A DNA stretch of 64,000 nt from Ottelia alismoides (lineage: Eukaryota > Streptophyta > Magnoliopsida > Alismatales > Hydrocharitaceae), in the NCBI GenBank assembly GCA_037367405.1, contig JAZKJV010000153.1, positions 372,001 to 436,000 of the forward strand, in the 5' to 3' direction. Below the pieces are notes generated by a model. The model saw nothing but the letters and a program-made list of their open reading frames with translations. It was not told where the DNA came from and searched no databases. The position numbers and the translations under genes were made by a program. This document shows positions 44,556 through 54,861 of this stretch, piece by piece. Numbering within the stretch: the first letter of the stretch is position 1; each line of letters opens with the position of its first letter.

Positions 44556-45076
44556 TGATGCGGATTGAGAATCGCGGCGTCGAATAAAATAATAATATAT
44601 TTTTTTGGTGGATTTTTGGTAGAAGCAGAGAATGGTTGAGAAGAGAATTTGGAGGGATTGAGGGGAAGAAACTCGCCGGGAATGCGAGAGGTTGAAGGAG
44701 AAGACCGCGGAGATCGCGTGGAGGGAGAAGAGAGAAGGAGAGGGGATAAAATGAGATAAACCCAAATTTCAATTCATAATGGACTGAATAAAAACATGGG
44801 ACTACCCTCTCTTTATATAGGAGAGAGGGTTTACAAAAATAGTAAATAAATCAAATTATCAACTAATTTAATCCTAATTGACCTCTAACTACCTTAATTG
44901 GACTCTAAATTATTTAATTGACCCGAATTATATTTAAACTCTACGAAATAAACGTTGAGATCACAGGCGATCTCAATTATTTAATTAGCCCAATACGACC
45001 GCTAAAAACGTAAATAAAATTGATTATTATTTAATTAAATAAATGTGGCCCCATAATTTGGGGTCACGCTGCATCA
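44556..45076 (-). repeat. 3' LTR of the young element
   Basis: 521 bp, TGATGCGGATTGAG ... CACGCTGCATCA (plus-strand view), so its ends are 6-base inverted repeats TGATGC/GCATCA. CTATATAAAG on the minus strand (44811-44820) is a good TATA box. Confidence 0.95.
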
Positions 45077-45093
45077 ACTCTCCACCGCTTTAA
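45077..45093 (-). promoter_or_regulatory. Polypurine tract of the young element
   Basis: The minus strand reads AAAGCGGTGGAGAGT directly before the 3' LTR, where plus-strand DNA synthesis would be primed. Confidence 0.65.
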
Positions 45094-45162
45094 AAAATTC
45101 GGCTCCTGACGAATTGCGTGATGTAGGTGGATAGTTGGAGAAATCATCCTTGAATTGGGGCT

Positions 45163-46374
45163 TCAATTCCTCCCAATGCGACCATTTTCTGCGTTACGTT
45201 TGTAGTTTTTTCCAATTGGGGGGCATCTCTGCAATTTTCGTACCCCTTCAAATTTCCTTACTTTCTTTTCACTTCGGACCTTCCTGCAAATAAAGGTTTT
45301 AGGAAATTTTAATTTGCAATTTTTCCCACTTTCCAGCCAATCCCACAATTCCAGGGATTTGGCTCCATGAAACCCCGATAGGGTTTCGGTCCTCTTCCAC
45401 AAAAGGTGGTAGGGCCGTGGGTTCGTGCGGCCTCGTAGGCGGCGGCGGCGGCTCGTGGGTGGCTGGCGTTGATGCGGGCTGGGGCCACCGGGTCTGCGGG
45501 CCGCAGTTGGCGGTAGCGTTGGGACCGGTAGGGGTTGGGTGATGAGGCTCTGGCGGGTGCGATGTGCTGGTGGCGTGATGGAAAGAGGGGGGCGGCGCTG
45601 GGCGAGATGGCCGGGGAGGTGCGGGGTGCCTGGCGGCGTGTGGGAAGGCGGGCGAGCGGCGTTGGGGTGAGATGGCGGGGAAGGTGCGGGATGCAGGCGG
45701 CGTGTCGGAAGGCGGGCGAGCGGCGCGGGCAAGATGGCGGAGGAGGTGCGGGTACCTGGCGGCGTGTAGGAGGAAGGGTTCTGGAAGGGGGCGAGGGCGA
45801 GGGACGGCTGCAGGGAAGATGGCGGGGCTGTGGACGGGATTGGGGTCGCCGGCTCTGCGGGAGGGACTGCCGGTAGGGCGGCGATGCTCTGGGCGGCCTC
45901 GGGAACCTGCGGAAGGGTCGTAGATGGTACTGGAATCGTCTCCGGTGGCGTTTGCAGGTCTGAAATCGCCCGGACAGCCACTGTTTCGTCGTCTTTTCCT
46001 TCTAACACGGTCTGGACAGCAGCGGTTTCTTCGTGGACAGCAAGCACATTATCGTGGTTGACGTTTTTTTCATCCACAACGATCTGGACAGCAACCGTTT
46101 GGTCTTCTTCCGCGACGTTTTCTTCGTCAAAATTCGCGGTCGCGGCTTCGGTGGTTGACGGCTTCGATTGGGCGTCGCGGTAGGCCTCAAAGTAGGCCAT
46201 TAGGTTCCGAGACATGGATTGGAGGTTGGCCTGCAAGTCACGTATCATGTCTCCCGTCTCGTTGAAGGTGGCGTCGATGGCGGAGATGGCTCGTCGTGTT
46301 TGGTCGGACGAACGATGATGTCGGTGCGAGCGTCGGGACGGATCGTTAGATCGTGAGAACGACCTAAATGCCAT
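45163..46374 (-). CDS. Single ORF of the young element (Gag-like, unassigned)
   Basis: 403 codons from the ATG at 46374, four bases downstream of the first TGGTATCAG of the primer site (MAFRSFSRSNDPSRRSHRHH). The frame is open further up into the LTR, but this ATG is the first after the LTR. The N-terminus is basic and rich in Ser, Arg and His. A helical segment follows (AISAIDATFNETGDMIRDLQ then ANLQSMSRNLMAYFEAYRDA), like the N-terminal helix of some plant Gag proteins. There is an acidic linker with imperfect repeats of ETVAVQ(I/T)V and a long Pro/Ala/Ser-rich part. The C-terminus is basic. No zinc knuckle, protease or polymerase motif is visible. It may be a Gag-like structural protein or a relic frame, and I cannot assign a function. 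Confidence 0.55.
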   Translation of the reverse strand: MAFRSFSRSNDPSRRSHRHHRSSDQTRRAISAIDATFNETGDMIRDLQANLQSMSRNLMAYFEAYRDAQSKPSTTEAATANFDEENVAEEDQTVAVQIVVDEKNVNHDNVLAVHEETAAVQTVLEGKDDETVAVRAISDLQTPPETIPVPSTTLPQVPEAAQSIAALPAVPPAEPATPIPSTAPPSSLQPSLALAPFQNPSSYTPPGTRTSSAILPAPLARLPTRRLHPAPSPPSHPNAARPPSHTPPGTPHLPGHLAQRRPPLSITPPAHRTRQSLITQPLPVPTLPPTAARRPGGPSPHQRQPPTSRRRRLRGRTNPRPYHLLWKRTETLSGFHGAKSLELWDWLESGKNCKLKFPKTFICRKVRSEKKVRKFEGVRKLQRCPPIGKNYKRNAENGRIGRN

Positions 46375-46386
46375 GCTCTGATACCA
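46375..46386 (-). promoter_or_regulatory. Primer-binding site of the young element
   Basis: The minus strand reads TGGTATCAGAGC two bases after the 5' LTR end, complementary to initiator methionine tRNA. It lies almost on top of the ORF start. Confidence 0.92.
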
Positions 46387-46388
46387 AT

Positions 46389-46909
46389 TGATGCGGATTG
46401 AGAATCGCGGCGTCGAATAAAATAATAATATATTTTTTTGGTGGATTTTTGGTAGAAGCAGAGAATGGTTGAGAAGAGAATTTGGAGGGATTGAGGGGAA
46501 GAAACTCGCCGGGAATGCGAGAGGTTGAAGGAGAAGACCGCGGAGATCGCGTGGAGGGAGAAGAGAGAAGGAGAGGGGATAAAATGAGATAAACCCAAAT
46601 TTCAATTCATAATGGACTGAATAAAAACATGGGACTACCCTCTCTTTATATAGGAGAGAGGGTTTACAAAAATAGTAAATAAATCAAATTATCAACTAAT
46701 TTAATCCTAATTGACCTCTAACTACCTTAATTGGACTCTAAATTATTTAATTGACCCGAATTATATTTAAACTCTACGAAATAAACGTTGAGATCACAGG
46801 CGATCTCAATTATTTAATTAGTCCAATACGACCGCTAAAAACGTAAATAAAATTGATTATTATTTAATTAAATAAATGTGGCCCCATAATTTGGGGTCAC
46901 GCTGCATCA
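46389..46909 (-). repeat. 5' LTR of the young element
   Basis: 521 bp, one difference from the 3' LTR. The minus-strand TATA CTATATAAAG is at 46644-46653 and transcription should run leftward. Confidence 0.95.
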
Positions 46910-47089
46910 ATACACCTTATGGAACCTCTTAGGAAACCTTAGGTATTACTAACGAGGTGAGCGGACATGTTAGATGAGGATAAATTAACAAAGCCCGCTT
47001 TCGTAGTGGTATTCAACCCAGTATTCTTGTTAGAAATCCATATTGTTATTTGGTCTGTGTGTAGATCCGTTTATACGATGAGCACTACA

Positions 47090-47546
47090 TTACTTCTAAA
47101 TGTCAAGATAAATTTTATCACACTAGTCTTTTGTAATCCATAGATATTTAAAGATCAGATTCGGAATGATGCCATCAGAATGAAAGTGGTTTACCATACT
47201 AGTCTTTTGTAATCCATAGATATTTAAAGATCGGATTCGGAATGATGCCATTAGAATAAAAGTGGGTATAGCTCCGATTGAAGATAAAATGCGAGAAAAT
47301 TACTTAAGGTAGTTTGGCCATGTTCAAAGGAGGACAACTGATGCACCGGTGAGGAGATGTGAGTTTTGGGATGTTGAGCCAGCTATAAGAGGGCTTGGAA
47401 TGCCTAAGAAGTGTTGGAATGAGAAGGAATCTTAGTTTTTTTGATCTAAGCCCGAGAATGACCCAAGATAGATCTGAATGGAGGCAAAAAATCCGTGTAG
47501 CCGACCTTACTTAAAGTGGAAAAAGGCTTTGTTGTTGTTGTTGTTA
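47090..47546 (+). pseudogene. LINE 3' end, 5'-truncated
   Basis: The plus-strand translation reads RIRNDAIRIKVGIAPIEDKM, then RENYLRWFGHVQRRTTDAPV, the C-terminus typical of a common plant LINE family. It closes with AAAGGCTTTGTTGTTGTTGT, the usual 3' tail with GTT repeats (47522-47546). About 75-78 bp are tandemly duplicated (47117-47194 and 47195-47270). Confidence 0.82.
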
Positions 47547-47940
47547 ACTGTAATCTTTGTTTTTGTTTATCCATATTAGTACAAATGTATCCTAAGGATA
47601 TATAATTCAGATGAGAGTGAACCTTGTAAATATGTGTGTTTGTATTAGTACACACGTTCTGCAGTCATCTTAAGAATATATAATTCGGATAAGGGTGAAC
47701 CTTGTAAATATGTGGGTTATGCATGATTGATTATCTTAGTATGCTTAGTATTTGTATAAGGCTATATAATGTAGCCCTTCTCCTTTATCTTAAGGCAAAA
47801 CTTTGTTGTAGATGGAGTTGAAGTCATAATAAAAGTTTCTATAAAAAAAAGACAACATAGTGGAAACATTTATTCCAACAGTTGTGTCACTTATTACTGT
47901 TGAAATTTATGTAACATGCAATGTTTCTCTTCTCACAGGT
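47547..47940. other. Intron end with repeated LTR-like string
   Basis: Two copies, about 80 bases apart (near 47600 and 47685), of ATATATAATTC(A/G)GAT...GTGAACCTTGTAAATATG. The second part occurs at many copia LTR ends. The stretch ends in a strong polypyrimidine acceptor, TTTCTCTTCTCACAG. Confidence 0.5.
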
Positions 47941-48480
47941 TGAGTGATTAGAAGTCATGCATTGCAGCACTCGAAGTATATGAAATAGGAAGAGATGCTA
48001 TATATTTCCCTCCACCAAATAAAACTGCCGTGAGGAGAGTCCTTGTGGTTTTACAATATGTTAGTTTGGTCTCATCAAGTCGATGGCGTTTCTACGTTCG
48101 TGTAAGCATATAAGCACGAATGTACTTCTGGTAATGGAAGATATCGAGCATATGTTTGCTTTTATTTTATTATTATTTTTCCTATTTATTAGCTTGTATT
48201 TACAATATCTCCCTAATGAAGCTTCTAAACCATGATGTCAGATTGGTGAAGATTTTTCATGGGAAACGCAGTTTACATCTTTTACCAAATCAGGAATTGT
48301 CTGAACACATCATCGCCAGCTTCTTCTCTAAGCAACACCTCCAACAGTTCAAAATTTCGTCCATTGTCGATTTTTGATCTGATCTCTAAAGGAACAGGTG
48401 TTAATTACCATCAGATCTCCACCTTTGTACAAAAAGTGCAGTCTTTTACTGTAAATGAATAATCTTTTCTGCACCAAAGA
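47941..48480 (+). CDS. Probable last exon and 3' UTR of the PIF-like gene
   Basis: Follows a clear acceptor (TCTTCTCACAG at 47940). With the one base left over from the exon at 32096, it reads GGT then TGA, so the protein would end SPEDSDG. The rest would be 3' UTR, without TE similarity, running to about 48480. The link to the exon at 32096 is inferred from phase and position only. The right limit is approximate, as no definite poly(A) signal was fixed. Confidence 0.45.
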
Positions 48481-49152
48481 ATCCATTTTCCTAGCGAAAT
48501 ATGCATGTGCTAAGACTTTGATATTATGGAAGTTTATTGCAAACCTTACTATGATTGGATCAGCAAAAGTTTGCTACGATTTATCATTTACAGAAAATAT
48601 AAGTAAATTAATCCAAGAATAATCAAACTAAAATTGTGCTTAGGAACATTAAAAACTGGGTACCTGGAGACCTCCATCTGGTACTCCATCCAATGCCATG
48701 TTTACTTGAGGATCCTTGTTGCTAATCGTCAGTTGGCACTAAGGACCATGATCTTGTTGGGGATGTCACAAACTCCTCTCTCCTTGGAGGTCCACAATAT
48801 GCCTTAGACGCATGGATGATTCATAATCCTTTCAGAAGAAAAGAGGTACAAGAGATCTCCTGTTCTCCCACAGGTGGATGACATACAGTATTTGCAGGAT
48901 TATTCGAAATAACAATTGTTCTTGTCTAGATATAAACATAATTGGTTATATACCTAACTGATAAGCATAAAAATCCACTCTACAAGATATAATCTAAAAG
49001 TGGCGTGGTATTGTACAACCTGTGTTAAACATAGTTTATATTGTGACATGGTACATGATAGATCTGATGGCATGCACAGCTTCTAACATTAAGCATGTTT
49101 TTATTCACTAAGAATGATACCAAAATGAATGGGAAGATAGTAACCATGTTAA
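48481..49152. other. Intergenic, no gene seen
   Basis: No recognisable coding or repeat structure between the PIF-like 3' end and copia element I. Confidence 0.55.
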
Positions 49153-49541
49153 TGTTGAAATCTGACTACAAGGATAATATGACGACTCACTAACAACATA
49201 CATTAATAATACACCATTATACATACAATCACTTGTACTATCTAACTATACAACACTCAAGCTCTCTATACTTTCTCCAATATATTTGGTGGCTCTCTAA
49301 CTTTCTTAGATCTTCTCTTGGTTGATTACACTCCAACCTCAAGGGCTCTATTTATAGAGTTCAATGGAGTACACTAGAACAACGGATGGCTTCTTAAAGA
49401 AGCCAACATCGGAGATAGCTTCTCAAGGAAGCCAACAATAGCTTCTCAAGGAAGCCAACTTAGAAGTGGCTTCTCAAAGAAGCCAACAAAAGGATTTCTC
49501 TAGAAGCTTGCTTAATTAGAGGAGATGTTGATTTTTCAACA
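49153..49541 (-). repeat. 3' LTR of copia I
   Basis: 389 bp, TGTTGAAATCTGAC ... TTTTTCAACA. It contains tandem GGCTTCTCAA(G/A)GAAGCCAAC units (49388-49490), each a short inverted repeat (GGCTTC/GAAGCC). Confidence 0.9.
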
Positions 49542-52500
49542 TCGACTCTTCGCATTCCAAGTGGTCTTCGAAAATACTCGACCTTTGTTATGTTGAGTCA
49601 TTTTGTGAATATATTTGCTACTTGATCTTCCGTCATTATCGACTTCATCTCAATCTCTTCTTCTAGTACCTTCTCTCTCAAGAAGTAATAGTAAACTTCT
49701 ATGTGCTTAGTTCTTGCATGAAAAATTAGATTCTCAGCTAACTTGATAGCAGATTGATTATCACAGTACAAATAAACTGGATAATCAATTGATTGATGAA
49801 GATCCTCCAGTAGTTGTTTTAACCAAGTACTTTCTTGTGCTGCTATAGCTGCAGCTCTATACTCAGCTTCATTTATTGAAAGAGAAACAGTTGGTTGTCT
49901 CTTGCTACTCCACGAAACTACTCCTGAGCCACAAGACTGAAAACATAGCATGTGGTCGAACATCTTGTATCATGGTCGCCGGCATAATCATCATCACAAT
50001 ATCCCTTAGGCTTGCACTGTTCTCCTTTCTTATAGAAGATCCCATAATCCATAGTTCCACTTATATACCTCATTATTCGTCTTATTGCTTCTAGATGAGA
50101 CCTCCTAGGATTTTGCATGAATCAAGTAGCTACTCTAACAACAAAGGCTATGTCTAGCCTACTCATGGTTAGGTAGAGCTATCAAGTACCAACCAATTGC
50201 CTATACATGGTCATATCTTCTAATACCTTGCCTTCTTCAGCACAAAGTGTAGTACTTACCTCCATTGTGGTTGATGTAGTCTTGCAGTGTAGCATACCAT
50301 ACTTTTGTAAAAGATCCTTAGCATACTTGTGCTAATATAGAAGAATCCCTTCATTGGTGCGCTTTACTTCAAGGTCAAGAAAATGCTTGAGCTTGTCCAG
50401 CTGGAATCTGTTGAATTGATTATCTTGAATTCTCTTAATCTCTTCTACATTATCTCCTGTAATGATCAAGTCATCCACGTACACGAGTACTATGGATAAC
50501 TTCTCATCTCTTAACTTTACAAAGAGACCGGGATCCGATGGAGCAACTTGATACTCGCAATGCAGCAGAAACTCAGACATCTTTTCATACCATGCTCTAG
50601 GTGTTTGCTTCAGACATAGAATGCCTTCCTTAACTTGTAAACATATTGAGGATGACTCTTATCTTCGAATCCTCTTGGTTGCTCCATATAGATATCTCGA
50701 ACTAGCTTTCTACGAAGGAATGCATTCTTTACATCCATTTGCCACGACTTCCAAGATTTGCTAGCTGCCAATCCTAGCAATACTCTAACCGTAGTCATTT
50801 TTGCAACTGGACTAAATGTCTCCTCGTAATCTAACCCACTTGCACGACATGGGATTCACATCTTGAGGCTTTGGTACGAGATCCCAAGTTCGATTCTCTT
50901 GTAGGGCCTTCATTTCCTCCTCCATTGCTTGTTTCCATTTAGTGTTTCCAAATGCCTCTTCAAATGTAGAGAGTTCTTTCGATGCTTCTTCTTAAGCGAC
51001 TGTTGCATCTGCATACTTGGGATTCAGCCTCCTAAGTGTGCTGCTTCTTCTTAGAGGTACAATTAGATCCTCTTCGATCTCATGCTGGCTGGGATGAACT
51101 TCAATAGTTGGCTGATGAACTCCATTCCTATAAGGACTCACCATCTTATATGGTGTCTTATCTTCTTGTTGGATCTCCTCGAGCCTTTCTTCTAGTTGAT
51201 CTTCTGAGGTCTTCATATCTCGTAAGCTAATTTCTTAAGATAACTACCATGGTGATGCTTCATCAAAGACAATATTTCTTGATACGTAGCACTTGCCATT
51301 GACTGGATCACAACATCTCCAACCTTTCCTTTCATTATCATATCCGACAAAAGTGCATCTTATTGCCTTTTTGTCGAACTTACTGCAAAGGTGGTCAGGA
51401 AACGAAGACATAACAAATAGATCCAAATACTCTAAAGTGACCTACAGTTGGCTTGAGTCCTGTTAGCTTCTCAAAGGGAGAAAAGAATCTCAATCTTGCC
51501 TGAGGCAGCCGATTAGTTACGTCAGCTATTGTCTTCATGCATTCTGCCCAAAATCTTTGTGGAATGCTCTTCGCATGCAATAAGTTCCGACAGATTTATG
51601 CAAGATGGTGAATTTTCCATTCTGCTACTCCATTTTATTGTGGTGTGCTCAGACATGTTAATTGCCTTCTGATTCCATCTTGCTTTAGGTAATTGGTGAA
51701 TTCCTTTGAGATATATTCTCCACCATTATCAGATCGCATGCACTGGATCCTTCTTTTGATTTCTTTTTCAACTTTATCTCTAAATTCCTTGAATTTAGAG
51801 AAAACATCATATTTTCTTTGAGAAAGTAAAGACAGACGTACCTTGAGTAGTCGTCGATGAATGTCACCATATATCGCATACCACTGATTGATGGAGTCTT
51901 GACTTGTCCGAATACGTCTGAATGGATCAGCTCCAATGGCTCCTTGGCTCGATTTTTAACTCCTTTTAAATCTACTGATGGACCTTACCAAACTGACATC
52001 CAGCGCATGCTATGTCTTCTCGTACATCGAGTTACGGGAGACTGTTGAGTATTGATTTCTGCATCATTATCTTAAGTTTGTGATAGCTAACATGTCCAAG
52101 CCTAGCATGCCAAATATCTACAGTCTCATTTTTCTTTGTCTTACCTACGTATGTAAATTTTGCTGATATAACATAGATAGACTCAACTCTTCTTCCCTCC
52201 ATGATGGCAGTATCAGGTAACTTGAGATTCCGGTACACTCGTACGTCCTCAGGCCCAAACACTACATAATGTCATGTAGATGTAAGTCTATACACGCAGA
52301 GAAGATTTTTCTCCATACCTGGTACATGGTACACATGCTCTAACTACACCTCCTTGGACTTGAAGCGTGGTACTATCGTTGTAGTGCCAATATGGATATT
52401 GGCAGCTTTGAGTTGTTGGCTATCACAACAGCTCGCCCTCCTTTGTACTCGGATGTCACTGAGCTTGCTTTTATCTTCGATCATATGATTGGAGCAGCCA

Positions 52501-52600
52501 GAATACACAACCCAGTCATTGTCATGATCAACTCCCTTGGTCATGGTTATTGCCAACGCCATTTCTTCTGATTCGATAATCGATGTCGAAGTTTGTTGCT
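49542..52600 (-). pseudogene. Decayed pol of copia I
   Basis: In minus-strand order: protease WVVYSGCSNHMIEDKSKLSD (near 52530), with Tyr replacing the catalytic Asp; pre-integrase WHARLGHVSYHKLKIM (52100); integrase core [20 protein letters not shown] and TFIDDYSRY (51850-51936), then KSIPQRFWAECMKTIADVTN and DKKAIRCTFVGYDNERKGWR (51300-51580). RT reads SWQMDVKNAFLRRKLVRDIY, MEQPRGFED and an intact YVDDLIITGDN (50332-50800). RNase H reads [13 protein letters not shown], VSLSINEAEYRAAAIAAQES, YCDNQSAIKLAEN and HARTKHIEVYYYFLREKV (49598-50118). Many stops and frameshifts, non-functional. Confidence 0.86.
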
Positions 52601-53990
52601 CCCAATCTTCTTCACTAAGATCTTCTATGTGATAGTTTGACTCTGCAGCATTGCTCCGTATTATCTTTTTCTTGATTCCACATTCTCACGCAAAATGCCC
52701 CTTTCGTCTGCAATTGAAGCATTCTCATTTTTTTTCTTTTTCTGTAAAAAATCATTTGGCCTTTGTGATCGATCATATGAAGCTCTCCCTGGCTTGAAAC
52801 CCCTTTAAGAATGTTGTTCCTAATGAGGAGCTGAGTCTTCTTGATGCAGCTCCTGCAGCTTCCCTCGTTTATGTGCACTAAACAATGCTTCTTTACCACC
52901 TTTTACTGACAGACCAGCCATTTAATTGTCTAAAGTCTCTTAATTTGCTAAGAGCCTTTCAAACTCCAAGAGAGTTGCTTGTTTAGACCAACCAAATACT
53001 ACCATTGCTCCGTATTATCTTTTTCTTGATTCTACATTCTCACGCAAAATGCCCCTTTCGTCCGCAATTGAAGAATTCTCCTTTTTTCTTTTTCTGCAAA
53101 AAATCATTTGGCCTTTGTGATCGATTAAATGAAGCTCTCCCTGGCTTGAAACTCCTTTGAGAATGTTGCTCCTAATGAGGAGTTGAGTCTTTTTGATGCA
53201 ACTCCTGTAGCTTCCCTCGTTTATATGCATTAAACAATGCTTCTTCACCACCTTTTACTGATAGACCAGCCATTTGATTGTCTAAAGTCTCTTGATTTGC
53301 TAAGAGCCTTTCAAACTCCAAGAGAGTTGCTTGTTTAGACCAACCAAATACTACCATTACGAGAGCACCATATTCTGGTCGTAATCCATGGTCGATGATC
53401 CTTCGCATTCGTGACTCACTAATCTTTGATTTTGAATCTAATTGAGAGATTTCTCGACATAGAGAGCGTACCTTGTTGAAATATTGATTGGTTGTCATCT
53501 CTCCTTGTTTGAGAGATATCAAATTGTTCTCCAAGAATTAAGTCGAGCATCATTTTTATGTGAGAATAATGTAGCAAATACATCTTACGCTTCCCTTGGT
53601 ATAGCGACTTCTCGGATATGCTCGATCAACTCCTCCTCGATCGTGGTCTTTATACGAACATTGCCTTACCAGCCTTGATCTTCCATTTCCTCAAGGTATC
53701 GGCATTCTCCTTTGGTGGTGGTGTTGTATCATCTCCTCCAACAATCTCCCAGAGATCTTGCCGTTGTAGATAAGATTCGACTCAGCTCCTCCAATAACTG
53801 TAATTGTGCTCGTTCAACTTATTGATCCCAAACCCAGAGTTGAAGGGATCTACCATAATTTTTGGAGAAAGTATATTTTTCCTTCGCCCAATGAAGTTGA
53901 TCCTAGACATATCCCAGTTACAGTACCTGACTACATACATACAGAATTTCTCCTTACCAAAACTCAAGACTTGATCGGACAAACGCAGAC
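52601..53990 (-). pseudogene. Decayed gag of copia I with internal duplication
   Basis: The N-terminus reads NKLNEHNYSYWRS (about 53790). The centre reads ENNLISLKQGEMTTNQYFNK, VRSLCREISQLDSKSKISES, then ALVMVVFGWSKQATLLEFER. The zinc-knuckle segment is present twice because of the 354-bp tandem duplication: one copy reads CFNCRRKGHFA, stop, EC; the other has lost its first Cys but has the same stop. Confidence 0.82.
52650..53357 (-). repeat. 354-bp tandem duplication in gag of I
   Basis: Copies 52650-53003 and 53004 to about 53357 both start ATTGCTCCGTATTATC and both end CCAACCAAATACTACC. They differ by scattered substitutions and a 2-base indel. Confidence 0.88.
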
Positions 53991-54094
53991 AAAAGCCTCC
54001 CCTAATTTATTTAGAGACCTCTACTGCAACTATTTGGACTTGGTTTTCTACAATATGGGGATTGTACCTTTAATTAAGACCCTAACATTAACAA

Positions 54095-54107
54095 GGCTCT
54101 GATACCA
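54095..54107 (-). promoter_or_regulatory. Primer-binding site of copia I
   Basis: The minus strand reads TGGTATCAGAGCC two bases after the LTR end, complementary to initiator methionine tRNA. Confidence 0.9.
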
Positions 54108-54109
54108 GT

Positions 54110-54534
54110 TGTTGAAATCTGACTACAAGGATAATATAATGGCTCACTAAGAACATACATTAACAATACACCATTATAAATACAACACCTCAAAATATAC
54201 ACCACTTCACATACATACACTCACCTATACTCTCTAGCTATACAATACTCAAGCTCTCTATACTTTCCTCTCCTATATACTTGGTGGCTCTCTAACATTC
54301 TTGGTTCTTCTCTTGGTTTATTACTCTCCAACCTCAAGGGTCCTATTTATAGAGGTCAATGGAGTACACTAGAACAAGTCATGGCTTCTTAAGAAGACAA
54401 CTTTGGAGATGGCTTCTCAAGGAAGCCAACAATAGATTCTCAATGAAGCTAACTTAGAAGTGTCTTCTCAAAGAAGCCAACAAAAGTATTTCTCTAGAAG
54501 CTTGCTTAATTAGAGGAGATGTTGATTTCTAACA
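54110..54534 (-). repeat. 5' LTR of copia I
   Basis: 425 bp, TGTTGAAATCTGAC ... GATTTCTAACA. It is longer than the partner, mainly because of an extra stretch near 54185 (CCTCAAAATATACACC). Confidence 0.9.
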
Positions 54535-54579
54535 ATTAAGCATGAGATTTGTTGTCTAGCGAATTGTTATTATAGTTAG

Positions 54580-54861
54580 TGTTGGAGTATTTGGTTTTGC
54601 GTCATGAGTTGTAGCAGGGTAAATGGATCCTGGAGAAGATCCATTTATCCCATCTATGGAGGTTATATAAGGGGCCCCAGATCTCCTGTATCCATTGAGA
54701 GAAAGCAATGCAAAATATGCCCCTTTGAGGGCTTCTCCCGTGTTTTCATCCCGCTCCTCACGGAGTAGGGTTCCACATAAAAAATACTTTTGTTCTTCAT
54801 GTTTATCAATTTAGATTATGCTCTGTTTATCAATTTCGCTTCCGCTTCCTATTTTCTAACA
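54580..54861 (+). repeat. Solo LTR of the F family
   Basis: 282 bp, TGTTGGAGTATTTGG ... TATTTTCTAACA, flanked by a perfect GTTAG target duplication (54575-54579 and 54862-54866). It is recognisably related to the LTRs of F (TATATAAG...GCCCC, GGCTTCTCCCGTGTTTTCAT). There is no internal sequence, so it is a recombination product of a former full element. Confidence 0.88.

Larger units (their letters stand above)
44556..46909 (-). mobile_element. Young non-autonomous LTR retrotransposon
   Basis: A complete 2354-bp element with two 521-bp LTRs, a perfect ATACA target duplication (44551-44555 and 46910-46914), a Met-tRNA primer-binding site and a purine-rich tract. The LTRs differ at one position (C at 44989, T at 46822), so the insertion is very recent. 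Its interior is only 1.3 kb with one ORF and no protease, integrase or RT. Transposition must use enzymes from another element. It sits in an old copia scrap inside the last intron of the PIF-like gene. The termini resemble the LTR-like piece at the window's left edge. Confidence 0.95.
49153..54534 (-). mobile_element. Copia element I
   Basis: A 5382-bp minus-strand Ty1/copia element with LTRs at 49153-49541 and 54110-54534. The Met-tRNA primer-binding site is at 54095-54107. The flanks GTTAA and ATTAA are a one-mismatch target duplication. All domains are present in the order gag, protease, integrase, RT, RNase H, but with frameshifts and stops. It is unrelated in LTR to A-D. An internal 354-bp tandem duplication lies in gag. 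Confidence 0.9.

Noticed and set aside
45535..46183. Plus-strand ORFs (up to 117 aa) inside the young element
   Set aside because: Antisense shadows of the Pro/Ala-rich minus-strand ORF; Gly/Arg composition only.
53782..54102. 98-aa plus-strand ORF near the start of element I
   Set aside because: Antisense to the Gag N-terminus (NKLNEHNYSYW) of I.
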